In this document: one piece after another, positions 30,073 through 38,774 of the stretch
Layout: the number at the start of each line of letters is the position of its first letter
Numbering within the stretch: the stretch's first letter is position 1
NCBI GenBank assembly: GCA_004173515.1
Contig: SECN01000025.1
Coordinates: 1 to 49,418, forward strand
Length of the DNA: 49,418 nt
Direction: 5' to 3'
DNA from: Myxococcaceae bacterium
GTDB taxonomy: Bacteria; Myxococcota; Myxococcia; Myxococcales; Myxococcaceae
The notes under the pieces: model-generated
What the model saw: only the letters and a program-made list of their open reading frames with translations
Told to the model about the DNA's origin: nothing
Database searches by the model: none
Made by a program: the position numbers and the translations under genes

Positions 30073-32712
30073 GTGAGAACGCCCACCGACCGCTACCTGC
30101 CGCCCCGAACGTCGTCCCCTTCCGTGTCGTCCTCGCGCGGGCGGGTGGTGGTCATCGCGCCCACGCGCGCCGCCTGCGAGACCATCGAGCTGGCGATGGG
30201 CCTTCGGATGAAGACCTACCTGGAGGAGCACCACGGGGAGCGGCTGCGCGAGCTGGCCCGGGGCGGGCAGGGGTTCGGCATCGTGGCGGGGACCGGGACG
30301 GGCAAGACGGTCGCCATCCGCACCATCGCGGAGGAGATATTGGACCGACGGCCGCTGACGGTGGCCGTGGTCAACCGCGAGCGCGAGGCCACCGCGGAGA
30401 CGTCCTTGTGTGACGTGCTCATCGTCACCACCGGCATCGCACGCCGGTGGTTCCAGGACGGCGCCATCCGGCGCGACGACACGCTCATCGTCGACGAAAT
30501 CCACCAGACGTCCGCGGAGCTGGAGCTGTGCCTGGCCCTGGGCAAGCGCGTGGGCTGCCGCTTCGTGTGGTTGTCCGCCACCGTGGATCCGGCCTTCTAC
30601 GCGTCCTACCTGGGCAGCGCGGACGTGCTGCGGGTGACGACGTTCGATCCCGCGAAGGCGGCCCGGGTCATCGTGGAGCACCGGCAGTCGCGCGCGTTCC
30701 TGGATGAGGCGTTCTTCCGGGACGTGCGCAAGCAGTCGCGCGGCGTGGGCGTCTTCCTGGCCACGCGCGCGGCGGTGGAGGAGACCGCGTCCAGCGTGCG
30801 CGCCCGCTACCCGGACCTGCACGCCGCGCACTACCACGGCGGGGAACCGTTGCGCGCCATCCGCCCCTTCCTGGAAGGCACCACGCCCCGGCCCTTCCTG
30901 CTCGCGATGACGGCGGCCGGTCAGAGCGCGCTCAACGTGCCGGGGCTGGACACCGTGGTCATCGAGGACGTGCGCTTCACGACCCGGGTGGAGGGCGGGC
31001 GCAACGTGCTGGTGCGCGTGCACCTGGGCAACAACGAGCTGTTGCAGATGGCGGGGCGCGTGCACGGGCGCGTGGAGGGCGGACGCGTCTTCATCCTCAG
31101 CGACCGGCCCGTCCACTTCGCGTCGCTCAGGCCCACCGAGCCGGAGTTCCAACTGGCGGGCGAGCCGGAGCGGGTGGCGCTCACCGCCGCCGCGCTGGGC
31201 GTGTGGGCGGATGAGCTGGACCTGCCGGTGGAGCTGGACCGGGTGGCCTACCGCCGCGCGCTGACGCGGTTGCAGGCGCGCCACATCGTGGACGCGCAAG
31301 GGCGGCTGACGGACTACGGGCGCGCGGTGGAGGCGCTGCCGGTGGACCGTCCGTGGGCGGAGCTCATCGTCAACGCGGACGAGGACCTGATCCCCTTCCT
31401 GGCGGTGTGCAGCAGCATTGATTCGCTGCACCGCATGACGCGCGAGGAGCGCAACCTGGAGGGGGTGCTCGTCGTCGGCAGCGATCACCTGACCGCCTAC
31501 AACCTGTACGCGGAGGCCTTCCGCGCGGCGGGGGCGATGGGGGAGGCGCACGGGCTGCCGCGCCACGTCTTCGACCCGGAGCGGCTGCTGGCCTGGGCGG
31601 ACTCGCGCGGCGTGCTGGTGAAGGCGGTGGAGGACGCGGCGCTCGCGCTGTCCAGCGTGTACCGCAGCGTGGGCCTGAAGCTGCCCGGACAGATGCCCTT
31701 CGCGAACGCGCGCATCCACCAGCGCTTCTGCGACCTGCTCGCGCGCTACATGCCCTTCGACCTGGTCATCGACGAGCGCACGGCCTGGGGCGACTCCGCG
31801 CGGGTGTCCAAGTCGAGCGTGTGCGGCGACCAGGGCGCGGTGGCGGGCGTGCTGCGCTACTTCGCGGACCGCAATGGCAATTCACAGGCGGGCATCGACG
31901 GCACCCAGCTCCCCCTGTCGCTCGTGCGCAGGTACGCCCAGCGCCACGCGGCCACGCCCGTGTATGACCCGCGCGCCCGCGCGCTCGTGTTCGAACAGCA
32001 ACTGGACTACTTCGGCTTCGAGCTGGCGCACGAGGAGCAGGTGCTGCGCTCGTGGGGGCCGGAGCTGACGGTGGCGGCCCGTCATGCGCTCGCGGAGGCC
32101 CTGGCCCGGGGGGAGGCGTCCCACCCGGCGGTGGACAGCCACCGCGTCGCCATCGCCCAGGCCCGCGAGATGTGGCGCCGCTCGGGGGGGCTGACGCCGA
32201 GGCTGGGGCTGCCGGAGCTCACCGCGCACTACGAAGCCCAGTTGGACGGCGTGGATTCCATGGAGGACTTCCGCGACCGCATGCTGTTCTTCAACCTGGA
32301 CCGGTTCGCCTCCCCGGAAACGCGGGAGGCGCTCCTGGCGTTGCCGGACACGGTGTCCGTGCGCGAGCAGGACGTCCCGTTGGAGTACGACGTGGAGACG
32401 GACGCGGAAGGGGCGCCGCGGGGCGCGGTGTGGCTGCACTTGCCGGAGAAGCTCGCGCGCACGCTGGTGGCGGAGGAGCTGCCGGTGCTCGACCGTCCTG
32501 CCCGCTTCTGCGTGGCGCGGGGGCGGCGCGGGATGGTCCGCGCGGAGTCGCTGCCGGAGCTTCAAGAGATGCTGGACCGGCCGTGGATGCCGGACGAAGT
32601 GGCCGAAGCGGGCCGGGTGCGGCCCACGCCTGGACGGCGGGTCTGGCCGGAGGAGTCGGGGCCCGCGCACGGGAAGAAGCGAGGGCCCGGCAAGCGCAGA
32701 CGGCGGTATTGA
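30073..32712 (+). CDS. DEIH-box superfamily 2 helicase
   Basis: An 879-residue protein. Walker A is GTGTGKT at 73-79, Walker B is DEIH at 141-144, and motif III is LSATVDP at 167-173. The second RecA domain follows with VGVFLATRAAVEETASSVRARY as strand and LLQMAGRVHGRVEGG as the motif VI-like arginine finger region. The long C-terminal half (about 480 residues) has no domain I can name. The DEIH form links it to HrpA/HrpB-type RNA helicases, but the C-terminus differs from HrpB as I know it. The GTG at 30073 follows a run of G; a GTG further in (near codon 25) is possible. It sits between metzincin paralogues 1 and 2 and is divergent from 1. Confidence 0.82.
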   Translation: MRTPTDRYLPPRTSSPSVSSSRGRVVVIAPTRAACETIELAMGLRMKTYLEEHHGERLRELARGGQGFGIVAGTGTGKTVAIRTIAEEILDRRPLTVAVVNREREATAETSLCDVLIVTTGIARRWFQDGAIRRDDTLIVDEIHQTSAELELCLALGKRVGCRFVWLSATVDPAFYASYLGSADVLRVTTFDPAKAARVIVEHRQSRAFLDEAFFRDVRKQSRGVGVFLATRAAVEETASSVRARYPDLHAAHYHGGEPLRAIRPFLEGTTPRPFLLAMTAAGQSALNVPGLDTVVIEDVRFTTRVEGGRNVLVRVHLGNNELLQMAGRVHGRVEGGRVFILSDRPVHFASLRPTEPEFQLAGEPERVALTAAALGVWADELDLPVELDRVAYRRALTRLQARHIVDAQGRLTDYGRAVEALPVDRPWAELIVNADEDLIPFLAVCSSIDSLHRMTREERNLEGVLVVGSDHLTAYNLYAEAFRAAGAMGEAHGLPRHVFDPERLLAWADSRGVLVKAVEDAALALSSVYRSVGLKLPGQMPFANARIHQRFCDLLARYMPFDLVIDERTAWGDSARVSKSSVCGDQGAVAGVLRYFADRNGNSQAGIDGTQLPLSLVRRYAQRHAATPVYDPRARALVFEQQLDYFGFELAHEEQVLRSWGPELTVAARHALAEALARGEASHPAVDSHRVAIAQAREMWRRSGGLTPRLGLPELTAHYEAQLDGVDSMEDFRDRMLFFNLDRFASPETREALLALPDTVSVREQDVPLEYDVETDAEGAPRGAVWLHLPEKLARTLVAEELPVLDRPARFCVARGRRGMVRAESLPELQEMLDRPWMPDEVAEAGRVRPTPGRRVWPEESGPAHGKKRGPGKRRRRY

Positions 32713-32735
32713 GTCTCCGGAGCCGGGCCGGAGAC
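32713..32735 (+). terminator. Hairpin after the helicase gene
   Basis: GTCTCCGG (32713-32720) and CCGGAGAC (32728-32735) form perfect 8-bp arms with a 7-nt loop immediately after the helicase stop. Confidence 0.7.
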
Positions 32736-32739
32736 ACGA

Positions 32740-32773
32740 CCGCCGGGACCTCGTGTGAAGGAGGACCCGGCGG
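32740..32773 (-). terminator. Hairpin after metzincin gene 2
   Basis: CCGCCGGG (32740-32747) pairs with CCCGGCGG (32766-32773), the same arms as after paralogues 1 and 3. It lies 33 bp past the stop of paralogue 2. Confidence 0.7.
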
Positions 32774-32806
32774 CGGAAGGCGACGGTTCAGCGGGGACGG
32801 CGGGGA

Positions 32807-34045
32807 CTACCGGGCGTCGCGCGCGTCCACGGTGAGGCAGGGCTCCATCTTCTCGGGGGCGACGAGGAACAGCTCCGCGCGGCCCAGGTCCTGGGTGAAG
32901 CCCGGCGCGGCGAAGCCAATCTGCCCGCCGCCGTCATACGCCAGCGCCGTCCAGTCGTTCTGCGACGCGGGGAACACGTTGCCGGCGCTCCCGCTGCGGT
33001 TGAAGTCCAGGGCATAGCTCGTGGCCTGGATGGCACCATTGTTGTTGAAGTCGATGTTGGTGCTCGCGTTGCCCGTGACCTGGACGTCGTTGAAGCGAAG
33101 CCCGCTGATCTTCGCGAGGTCCGCCTCGGTCGTCGGGGCGACGGGCGCGAACCCGGAGACCTCGTTGACGGCCGCTTCGCTGAAGGACGCCACCTGCACG
33201 CGCGAGTAGTCGAGCACGTTGTTCAGGCCGCCAATGCCGAAGCCATAGAACTGGTACTCGTAGTTCATGATGCTCAGGTAGTTGGGCTTGTAGTTGGCGT
33301 CATCGTTGCCGCCGTGGCGCAAGCCGATGTTGTGCCCCATCTCGTGCATGAGGGTGCCGGCCTGCTGCAATTCCGTGCCACCGCCAATGAAGCCCAGCGT
33401 CACCACGAAGTCATGCGCGGGAATGCCGCGCGAGATGCCGCTGGAGTTGCCGCCAGCGTACCGGTTCGCGAACAGCATGTAGTGGAAATAGGGTGCGCGG
33501 TTGGCGGCGAAGTACTTCGCCTTGATGACGTCGAAGTCCGTCCACACCGGGTTCAGGTCCGCGTCCGCGTCCGCCGCGGCGATCTGCTGGTCCACCACCA
33601 TGTGCAGCGTGATGCCCGTGGAGCCGTCCGGGTTCGTCACTGGCGCCTTGGCGAAGGCGGAGATCACCCGGTTCAGCATGGCCTGCGTGGGCCTGAGGCC
33701 CGCGTAGTAGTCCGCCTCGATGAAGATGTCCTTCCTGCGCGCGTTCGCGCCGAGGGCCGTCAGGTCCAGGCCGCCGCCGAAGCCGAACGACTCCGCGTAG
33801 TCGTTGAGCCGGTCCCCGTCCGTGTCGGGGTTGGTGGGGCTGGTGCCGAGCAGCGTCTCCACCAGGTCGCAGATGCCGTCGCCATCCGTGTCCAGCGCAC
33901 CCGCGCAGGCGGGGATGGGCAGGGGGATCGCCAACCCCTGCTGGGTGCTGGTCAGCTCCGTTTCTGGCAGCTCGGCGCCCCCGCACCCGTTCAATCCCAG
34001 GAGCGCGACGGAAGCGGTCAGCAGCGTCTGATGAAGCTTGGACAT
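32807..34045 (-). CDS. Metzincin-type zinc metalloprotease lipoprotein, paralogue 2
   Basis: A 412-residue lipoprotein, close in layout to paralogue 3 and shorter than 1 because the N-terminal beta domain is absent. Signal LLTASVALLGLNGC gives Cys21. Calcium loops DTDGDGICDLVE and DTDGDRLNDYAE occupy 52-85. The zinc site HEMGHNIGLRH is at 234-244 and the Met-turn YLSIMNYEYQ has Met260. The end APEKMEPCLT is conserved in the trio. The ATG at 34045 has AAAGGA 6 nt upstream; a start 39 nt earlier would add a polar leader before the signal. The ribosome site lies in the arm of a small hairpin. Confidence 0.9.
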   Translation of the reverse strand: MSKLHQTLLTASVALLGLNGCGGAELPETELTSTQQGLAIPLPIPACAGALDTDGDGICDLVETLLGTSPTNPDTDGDRLNDYAESFGFGGGLDLTALGANARRKDIFIEADYYAGLRPTQAMLNRVISAFAKAPVTNPDGSTGITLHMVVDQQIAAADADADLNPVWTDFDVIKAKYFAANRAPYFHYMLFANRYAGGNSSGISRGIPAHDFVVTLGFIGGGTELQQAGTLMHEMGHNIGLRHGGNDDANYKPNYLSIMNYEYQFYGFGIGGLNNVLDYSRVQVASFSEAAVNEVSGFAPVAPTTEADLAKISGLRFNDVQVTGNASTNIDFNNNGAIQATSYALDFNRSGSAGNVFPASQNDWTALAYDGGGQIGFAAPGFTQDLGRAELFLVAPEKMEPCLTVDARDAR

Positions 34046-34049
34046 GGAA

Positions 34050-34086
34050 ATCCTTTTGTTCGCAAAGGATTGGCTTCGCGCCAATC
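34050..34086 (-). promoter_or_regulatory. Two overlapping inverted repeats at the start of metzincin gene 2
   Basis: ATCCTTT (34050-34056) pairs with AAAGGAT (34064-34070); on the minus-strand message the arm nearest the ATG is the ribosome site AAAGGAT. GATTGGC (34068-34074) pairs with GCCAATC (34080-34086) as an alternative stem. The two cannot form together, which would allow a switch. A simple operator is also possible. Confidence 0.45.
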
Positions 34087-34185
34087 GCCCTTCTTCTTGC
34101 GATCAGCGGGATTTAAAGGCTCTTCTTTTTTTGAAGGGTTGAGCCGATTTGACCGAATCAGGCAATGATTGCCGTACAGGGGAAA

Positions 34186-34218
34186 CCGCCGGGTCCCCCT
34201 TGACGCAGGGCCCGGCGG
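34186..34218 (-). terminator. Hairpin after metzincin gene 3
   Basis: CCGCCGGG (34186-34193) pairs with CCCGGCGG (34211-34218). It lies 33 bp past the stop of paralogue 3 and is the third copy of this arm pair. Confidence 0.7.
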
Positions 34219-34251
34219 CGAAATGCGGTTTCCAGGCAGGGAGGCTGATGA

Positions 34252-35505
34252 CTACCGGGCGAGGAACTGCTCCGAGGTGAGGCAGGATTCCACCTTCTCC
34301 GGGACGACGAGGAACGCCTGCTCGCGGTCCAGCGTCCGGGAGGTGCCCAGCGCGGCGTCGCCAATCTGCCCGCCGCCGTCGTAGCGCAGGGCGAGCCAGT
34401 CGTGCTGGGACGCGGGGAACACGTTGGTGGCGGTCCCGCTGCGGTTGAAGTCCCGGGCGTAGGCGGCGGTCTGGATGCTGCCGTTGGCGTTGAGGTCGAG
34501 GTTGGCGCTGGCGGTGCCGTTGACCTGGACGCCGTTGAAGCGAAGTCCGCCGAGCAGGGCGAGGTCCGCTTCGGTGGTGGGCGCGACGGGGGCGAAGGCG
34601 GAGACCTCATTGACGGCCGCTTCGCTGAAGGAGGCGACGCGCACGCGTGAATAGTCAAACACGTTGTTCACGCCGCCGATGCGAAAGCCATACACCTGGT
34701 ACTCGTAGTTCATGATGCTCAGGTAGTTGGGCTTGTAGTTGCTGTCATCCGTCCCGCCATGGCGCAGGCCGATGTTGTGCCCCAGCTCATGCATGAGGGT
34801 GCCGGCCTGCTGCGGCTCCGTGCCGCCCGGGGTGGGCCAGCCGCCCAGCGTCACCACGAAGTCGTGCGCCGGGATGCCGCGCGAGATGCCGCTGGAGGTG
34901 CCCCCGCTGTAGGTGTTGGCGAACAACATGTAGTGGAAGAAGGGCGCGCGGCTGGCGGCGAAGTACTTCGCCTTGATGCGGTCGAAGTCCGTCCACACGG
35001 GGTTCAGGTCCGCGTCCGCGTCCGCCGTGGCGATCTGCTGGTCCAGGGCCAGGTGCAGCGTGATGCCCGTGGAGCCGTCCGGGTTGGGCACCGGCGCGTT
35101 GGCGAAGGCGGCGACCACCCGGTCCAGCGCGCCCTGCGTGGGCTTGCGGTTCGCGTAGTAGTCCGCCTCGATGAAGACGTCCTTGCGGCGCGGGTTCGCG
35201 CCCAGCGCGGGCAGGTTCACGCCGCCAGAGCCGAACAGCTCCGCGGAGTCGCTGAGCCGGTCGCCGTCCGTGTCGGAGCTGTTGGGGTTGGTGCCGTAGT
35301 CGGCCTCCGCCGCGTCGCAGATGCCGTCGCCGTCCGCGTCCGGGGCCCCCGGCGCGCACACCACGGCGAACTGGAGCGCCGAAGCCCGGGCCCGCGTCAC
35401 GTCCGCGTCACCGCCCGTCACCGCGTCCAGCGGATCGCCGCCGCACCCGTTCAAACCGATGAGCGTCATGGAAGCCTTCAGCAAGGTCTTGTGGAGCCTG
35501 GGCAT
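34252..35505 (-). CDS. Metzincin-type zinc metalloprotease lipoprotein, paralogue 3
   Basis: A 417-residue lipoprotein. Signal LLKASMTLIGLNGC gives Cys21. After a variable stretch (22-52) come calcium loops DADGDGICDAAE and DTDGDRLSDSAE (56-89). The zinc site HELGHNIGLRH is at 239-249, followed by the Met-turn YLSIMNYEYQ. The C-terminal VVPEKVESCLT is shared with the other two. It is most like paralogue 2, so 2 and 3 are probably the product of the latest duplication. The ATG at 35505 has AAAGGA 6 nt upstream; an earlier start at 35541 would add 12 residues before the signal. A palindrome lies 36 bp upstream. Confidence 0.9.
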   Translation of the reverse strand: MPRLHKTLLKASMTLIGLNGCGGDPLDAVTGGDADVTRARASALQFAVVCAPGAPDADGDGICDAAEADYGTNPNSSDTDGDRLSDSAELFGSGGVNLPALGANPRRKDVFIEADYYANRKPTQGALDRVVAAFANAPVPNPDGSTGITLHLALDQQIATADADADLNPVWTDFDRIKAKYFAASRAPFFHYMLFANTYSGGTSSGISRGIPAHDFVVTLGGWPTPGGTEPQQAGTLMHELGHNIGLRHGGTDDSNYKPNYLSIMNYEYQVYGFRIGGVNNVFDYSRVRVASFSEAAVNEVSAFAPVAPTTEADLALLGGLRFNGVQVNGTASANLDLNANGSIQTAAYARDFNRSGTATNVFPASQHDWLALRYDGGGQIGDAALGTSRTLDREQAFLVVPEKVESCLTSEQFLAR

Positions 35506-35540
35506 ACCCATCCTTTGGGATTCAAGGGTTGAGGCCGCCA

Positions 35541-35558
35541 AGGAAAACAGGTTTTCCT
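35541..35558. promoter_or_regulatory. 18-bp palindrome upstream of metzincin gene 3
   Basis: AGGAAAAC-AG-GTTTTCCT has perfect 8-bp arms and lies 36 bp upstream of the ATG at 35505. It is AT-rich against its background and suits a dimeric repressor or activator of the protease gene, or of the opposite-strand gene beginning at 35963. Confidence 0.5.
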
Positions 35559-35572
35559 GAGTGGTGACAGGA

Positions 35573-35601
35573 TTGACAAGGTCGGGTTGGACGGTTACTG
35601 A
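35573..35601 (+). promoter_or_regulatory. Candidate sigma-70 promoter
   Basis: TTGACA at 35573-35578, a 17-bp spacer, then TACTGA at 35596-35601. The -10 is weak. It would read toward the broken EF-G-like gene. No other gene is supported in the 457-bp region 35506-35962. Confidence 0.3.
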
Positions 35602-35962
35602 TGAATGACCATGAGGCCTGTCTTCTCACATGCCCTGCCGACCCCGAGCGCCTTCGCGCCGGCGGCGGACGTGCGCCTCGCCTCCCGTCACGAGGTTCTG
35701 CTCGATATTTGAGCAGGCGGACCGGTGTATTCCGGTGCGCGGGGTGGCTGGTTCCCGTGTGCCGTGAGTCCCGTCTCCGCCCGATGACTCCCGCGGTGCC
35801 TTCGTGTGTCCTCACGCGTTCCTGAGCGGGCCTTGCGTGCCCCTCCGGAGTGTCGCGCGTGCGTGCGCCTGAAGGCCCGCGTCGCCTCATTCCTCCCATT
35901 GCACCAGCGCTTCCAAAACCCAACCCGCGGGCCTCGCTGCCCGACGGGCTCAGGAGACGTCC

Positions 35963-37910
35963 ATGTCCCGCACCACTCGCATCGAGCGCTATCGCAACAT
36001 CGGCATCATGGCCCACATCGACGCGGGCAAGACGACGCTCACCGAGCGCGTCCTCTTCTTCACCGGCCGCATCCACGCCATGGGCGAGGTGCACTCCGGC
36101 TCCACGGAAGCGGTCGCTGCGCGTGCTCGACGGCGCGGTGGCGGTGTTCGACGCGAGCCAGGGCGTGGAGCCCCAGTCGGAGGCGGTGTGGCGGCAGGCG
36201 GACCGCTACGGCGTGCCGCGCATCGCGTTCATCAACAAGATGGACAAGGTGGGCGCGGACTTCGCCATGAGCGTGAAGTCGCTGGAGGAGAAGCTGGGCG
36301 CGAACGCCGTGGCCGTGCAGTGGCCCCTGGGCGACGGCGCGGACTTCCACGGGCTCGTGGACCTGGTGCGCATGCGGACCGTCCGCTTCGACGGTGAGGA
36401 AGGCCAGTTCAGTGACGACGCTCCCGTGTCGGGGGCGCTGCTGGAAGAGGTGTGGCCCTTGCGCCTGCGCCTCCTCGAGGCGTGCGCGGACGTGGACGCG
36501 GCGGTGCTGGAGAAGTTCGTGGAAGGGCGGTTGGAGGACATCACCGCGGAGGACCTGGAGCGCGCGCTGCGCTCGGGCACCCTCGCGCGGACCCTGGTGC
36601 CGGTGCTGTGCGGGTCGGCCTTCAAGAAGAAGGGCGTGCAGATGCTGCTGGACGCTGTCGTCAACTACCTGCCCGCCCCGTCGGACCTCGCTTCCGTGGA
36701 GGGCTGTGTGCCGGGCACCGAAGAGAAGGTGTCCCGTCCCGCATCGGACGCGGGTCCCCCCGTGGCGCTGGCGTTCAAGCTGATGAGCGACAAGTCCGTG
36801 GGCGGCATCGTGTTCCTGCGCGTGTACTCCGGCACGTTGAGGGCCGGCACCGTGCTGCTCAACCCCGCCACCGGGCGCAAGGAGCGGGTGGGCCGCCTGA
36901 TGTTCATGCACGCCAACCGCCGCGAGGAGGTGGCCCAGGTGCATGCGGGCGACCTGTGCGCGGCGCTCGGCCTCAAGGGCGTGCGCACGGGCGACACGCT
37001 GTGCGACCCGGACGCGCCGGTGGTGCTGGAGGCGTTGGGGGTGATGGAGCCCGTGGTGCAACTCGCCGTGGAGGCGCGCTCACCCGGGGAGCTGCCGAAG
37101 TTGGAGGAGGGACTGCAGAGGCTGGCGGCGGAGGATCCGTCGCTGCGCGTGGGTGTGGATCCGGAGAGCGGCCAGGTGCTGCTGTCCGGCATGGGTGAGC
37201 TTCACCTGGAGGTCATCGTGGAACGGCTGAAGACGGAGTTCGGCGTGGAGGCGCGCGTGGGACAGCCCGAGGTGGCCTACCGCGACACGCTCCGGCGCGC
37301 GGTGCGCCAGGAGTACCGTCACGTCCGCCAGTCCGGCGGGCCCGGACAGTACGCGCGCGTGGTGCTGGACGTGGGGCCGGCGCCGCGAGGGGCGGGGCTC
37401 GTGTTCGTGGACGACACGAAGGGCGGCACCATTCCCCGGGAGCTGATTCCGGCGATTGAAAAGGGCGTGGCGGGCGCCATGGCGCGAGGCCTGCGCGACG
37501 GCGTGCCGTTGGTGGACGTGGAGGTGCGGCTGGTGGATGGAGACACGCACGTGAAGGACTCCACCCCGCAGGCGTTCGCCATCGCGGGCTCGCTGGCGCT
37601 CCAGGAGGCGGCGAGGCGCGCGGGGCTGTTGGGGCTGGAGCCGGTGATGGAGGTGGAGGTCACCACGCCGGAGGCGTTCCTGGGCGACGTGCTGGGCGAC
37701 CTGTCGTCGCGGCGGGGCAGGGTGTTGGGCATGGAGGCGAAGGGGCCGGCGCGCAGTGTGACCGCGCGGGTGCCCATGGCGCGCCTCTTCGGCTACGTGA
37801 CGTCGTTGCGTGGCCGCACGCAGGGACGCGCCCAGGCCAGTCTGCGCCTGGGGGCGTACGAGCCGGTGCCCGAAGCGCTCCAGGCGTCCGTGTCCGAAGC
37901 GCGGGCGTGA
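35963..37910 (+). pseudogene. Elongation factor G paralogue with internal frame-breaking deletion
   Basis: The start at 35963 (AGGAGA 7 nt upstream) encodes [20 protein letters not shown] and [10 protein letters not shown], the normal EF-G opening with the P-loop. At about 36110-36114 the sequence jumps to [20 protein letters not shown] in another frame. The expected segment between (DWMEQERERGITIT..., switch I, and DTPGHVDF, G3) is missing, roughly 130 bp and not a multiple of three. From 36114 to the stop the second frame is intact: NKMDK (G4), domain [11 protein letters not shown], the domain IV part with GGPGQYARV, and a complete C-terminus. Such paralogues act like EF-G2 or ribosome-release factors. 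Either a recent pseudogene or a sequence error. Confidence 0.88.
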
Positions 37911-37923
37911 GGTGAAGCAGGGC

Positions 37924-37956
37924 GGCCCCGGGATCCGCTGTCAGGGTTCCGGGGCC
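37924..37956 (+). terminator. Hairpin after the EF-G-like gene
   Basis: GGCCCCGG (37924-37931) pairs with CCGGGGCC (37949-37956), 13 bp after the stop at 37910. It also faces the minus-strand gene ending at 38024 and may serve both. Confidence 0.65.
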
Positions 37957-38023
37957 GTGGGCTTGGAAGACATGGCCTGCTGCCGTCGTGTGTTGAAGCC
38001 GGCGGAGGGCCAGGCGGGAGGCC

Positions 38024-38638
38024 TCAGTTCAGCTTGATGAAGGTGAGGGTCGTCGGACCCGAAATCGACGTCAGCCCGCTCGGGGAGCCGCAGCCTTGGG
38101 TGACCTGCGTGTTGACGTAGGTGGTGACCTTCACCGCGATGGCGCCATTGAACCGCCCCGAGACCACCGTGCCGAACCGGGTGGCCACGGTGTTGGCTTG
38201 CCCGGGCTGCAAGGTGACTTCCGTGAACTGCACCGTGGAGTGGGTGTTGTCACTGAAGTCGAAGGTCTCCACCAGGTTGCTGCCCGGATTGAGCGCGCCA
38301 CTGCAGGAGGCGTTCGGGAGCGTCACGTTCCCAGATCCACTGCCCGCTCCCAGTTGCACGGTCGGCCCGAGGATGTTGCGGCACAGCGAGTAGGTGGAGT
38401 TGTTCTGGCTCGTGACGCTCTGGGGCGTGGTCTTCAGCCCGGGGTTGTAGGTGATGGTGCTCGATCCGACGCACTCCACGATCTGGGGGAGCGCCAGGGA
38501 GGCCCGGGCCGGCGCTTCCTGCGCGGGAGCGGCCTGGGCGACAGGCGCCACCAGCAAGGAGAAGGCGGCAAGGCCGGCCAGCGGCGCGGCGCGGCGGAGG
38601 CCCATGGTGCGAGGGGACTTCGAAGGGGACTGGGACAT
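38024..38638 (-). CDS. Small secreted protein of unknown family
   Basis: A 204-residue protein with an N-region rich in Ser/Arg and a Sec signal GLAAFSLLVAPVAQA (cleavage near residue 36). The mature domain is Thr/Ser/Asn-rich with regular beta-type strands (SSTITYNPGLKTTPQSVTSQ, STVQFTEVTLQPGQANTVAT, RFNGAIAVKVTTYVN) and four cysteines (IVECVG, YSLCRN, NASCSG, TQGCGS). It would fold as a disulfide-containing beta-sandwich outside the cell. No family recognised. CAGGAG lies 7 nt before the ATG. It is convergent with the EF-G-like gene and divergent from the sigma factor gene. Confidence 0.75.
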   Translation of the reverse strand: MSQSPSKSPRTMGLRRAAPLAGLAAFSLLVAPVAQAAPAQEAPARASLALPQIVECVGSSTITYNPGLKTTPQSVTSQNNSTYSLCRNILGPTVQLGAGSGSGNVTLPNASCSGALNPGSNLVETFDFSDNTHSTVQFTEVTLQPGQANTVATRFGTVVSGRFNGAIAVKVTTYVNTQVTQGCGSPSGLTSISGPTTLTFIKLN

Positions 38639-38727
38639 GGTGGACTCCTGAAGGGATGACTGCGGTGAAAGGCAACAATCCTTCCCGTGGTCCGTGTCCT
38701 CCAGTGTCCCCGGAGGCGAACGATGGG

Positions 38728-38753
38728 GCCCTCCAGGGCTTGCACTGGAGGGC
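38728..38753 (+). promoter_or_regulatory. Hairpin in the leader of the ECF sigma gene
   Basis: GCCCTCCAG (38728-38736) pairs with CTGGAGGGC (38745-38753), 21 bp upstream of the GTG at 38775. It could be a leader structure that limits translation, or a terminator for transcripts coming from upstream. Confidence 0.5.
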
Positions 38754-38774
38754 AGAGGTGATTGAGTCCGCCGC

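Noticed and set aside
35850..36113. Upstream extension of the frame that encodes most of the EF-G-like protein, which would make it a single intact gene
   Set aside because: The extension is Arg/Pro-rich nonsense in this region, while the other frame carries the real EF-G start and P-loop with a ribosome site; two frames are needed, so the gene is broken.
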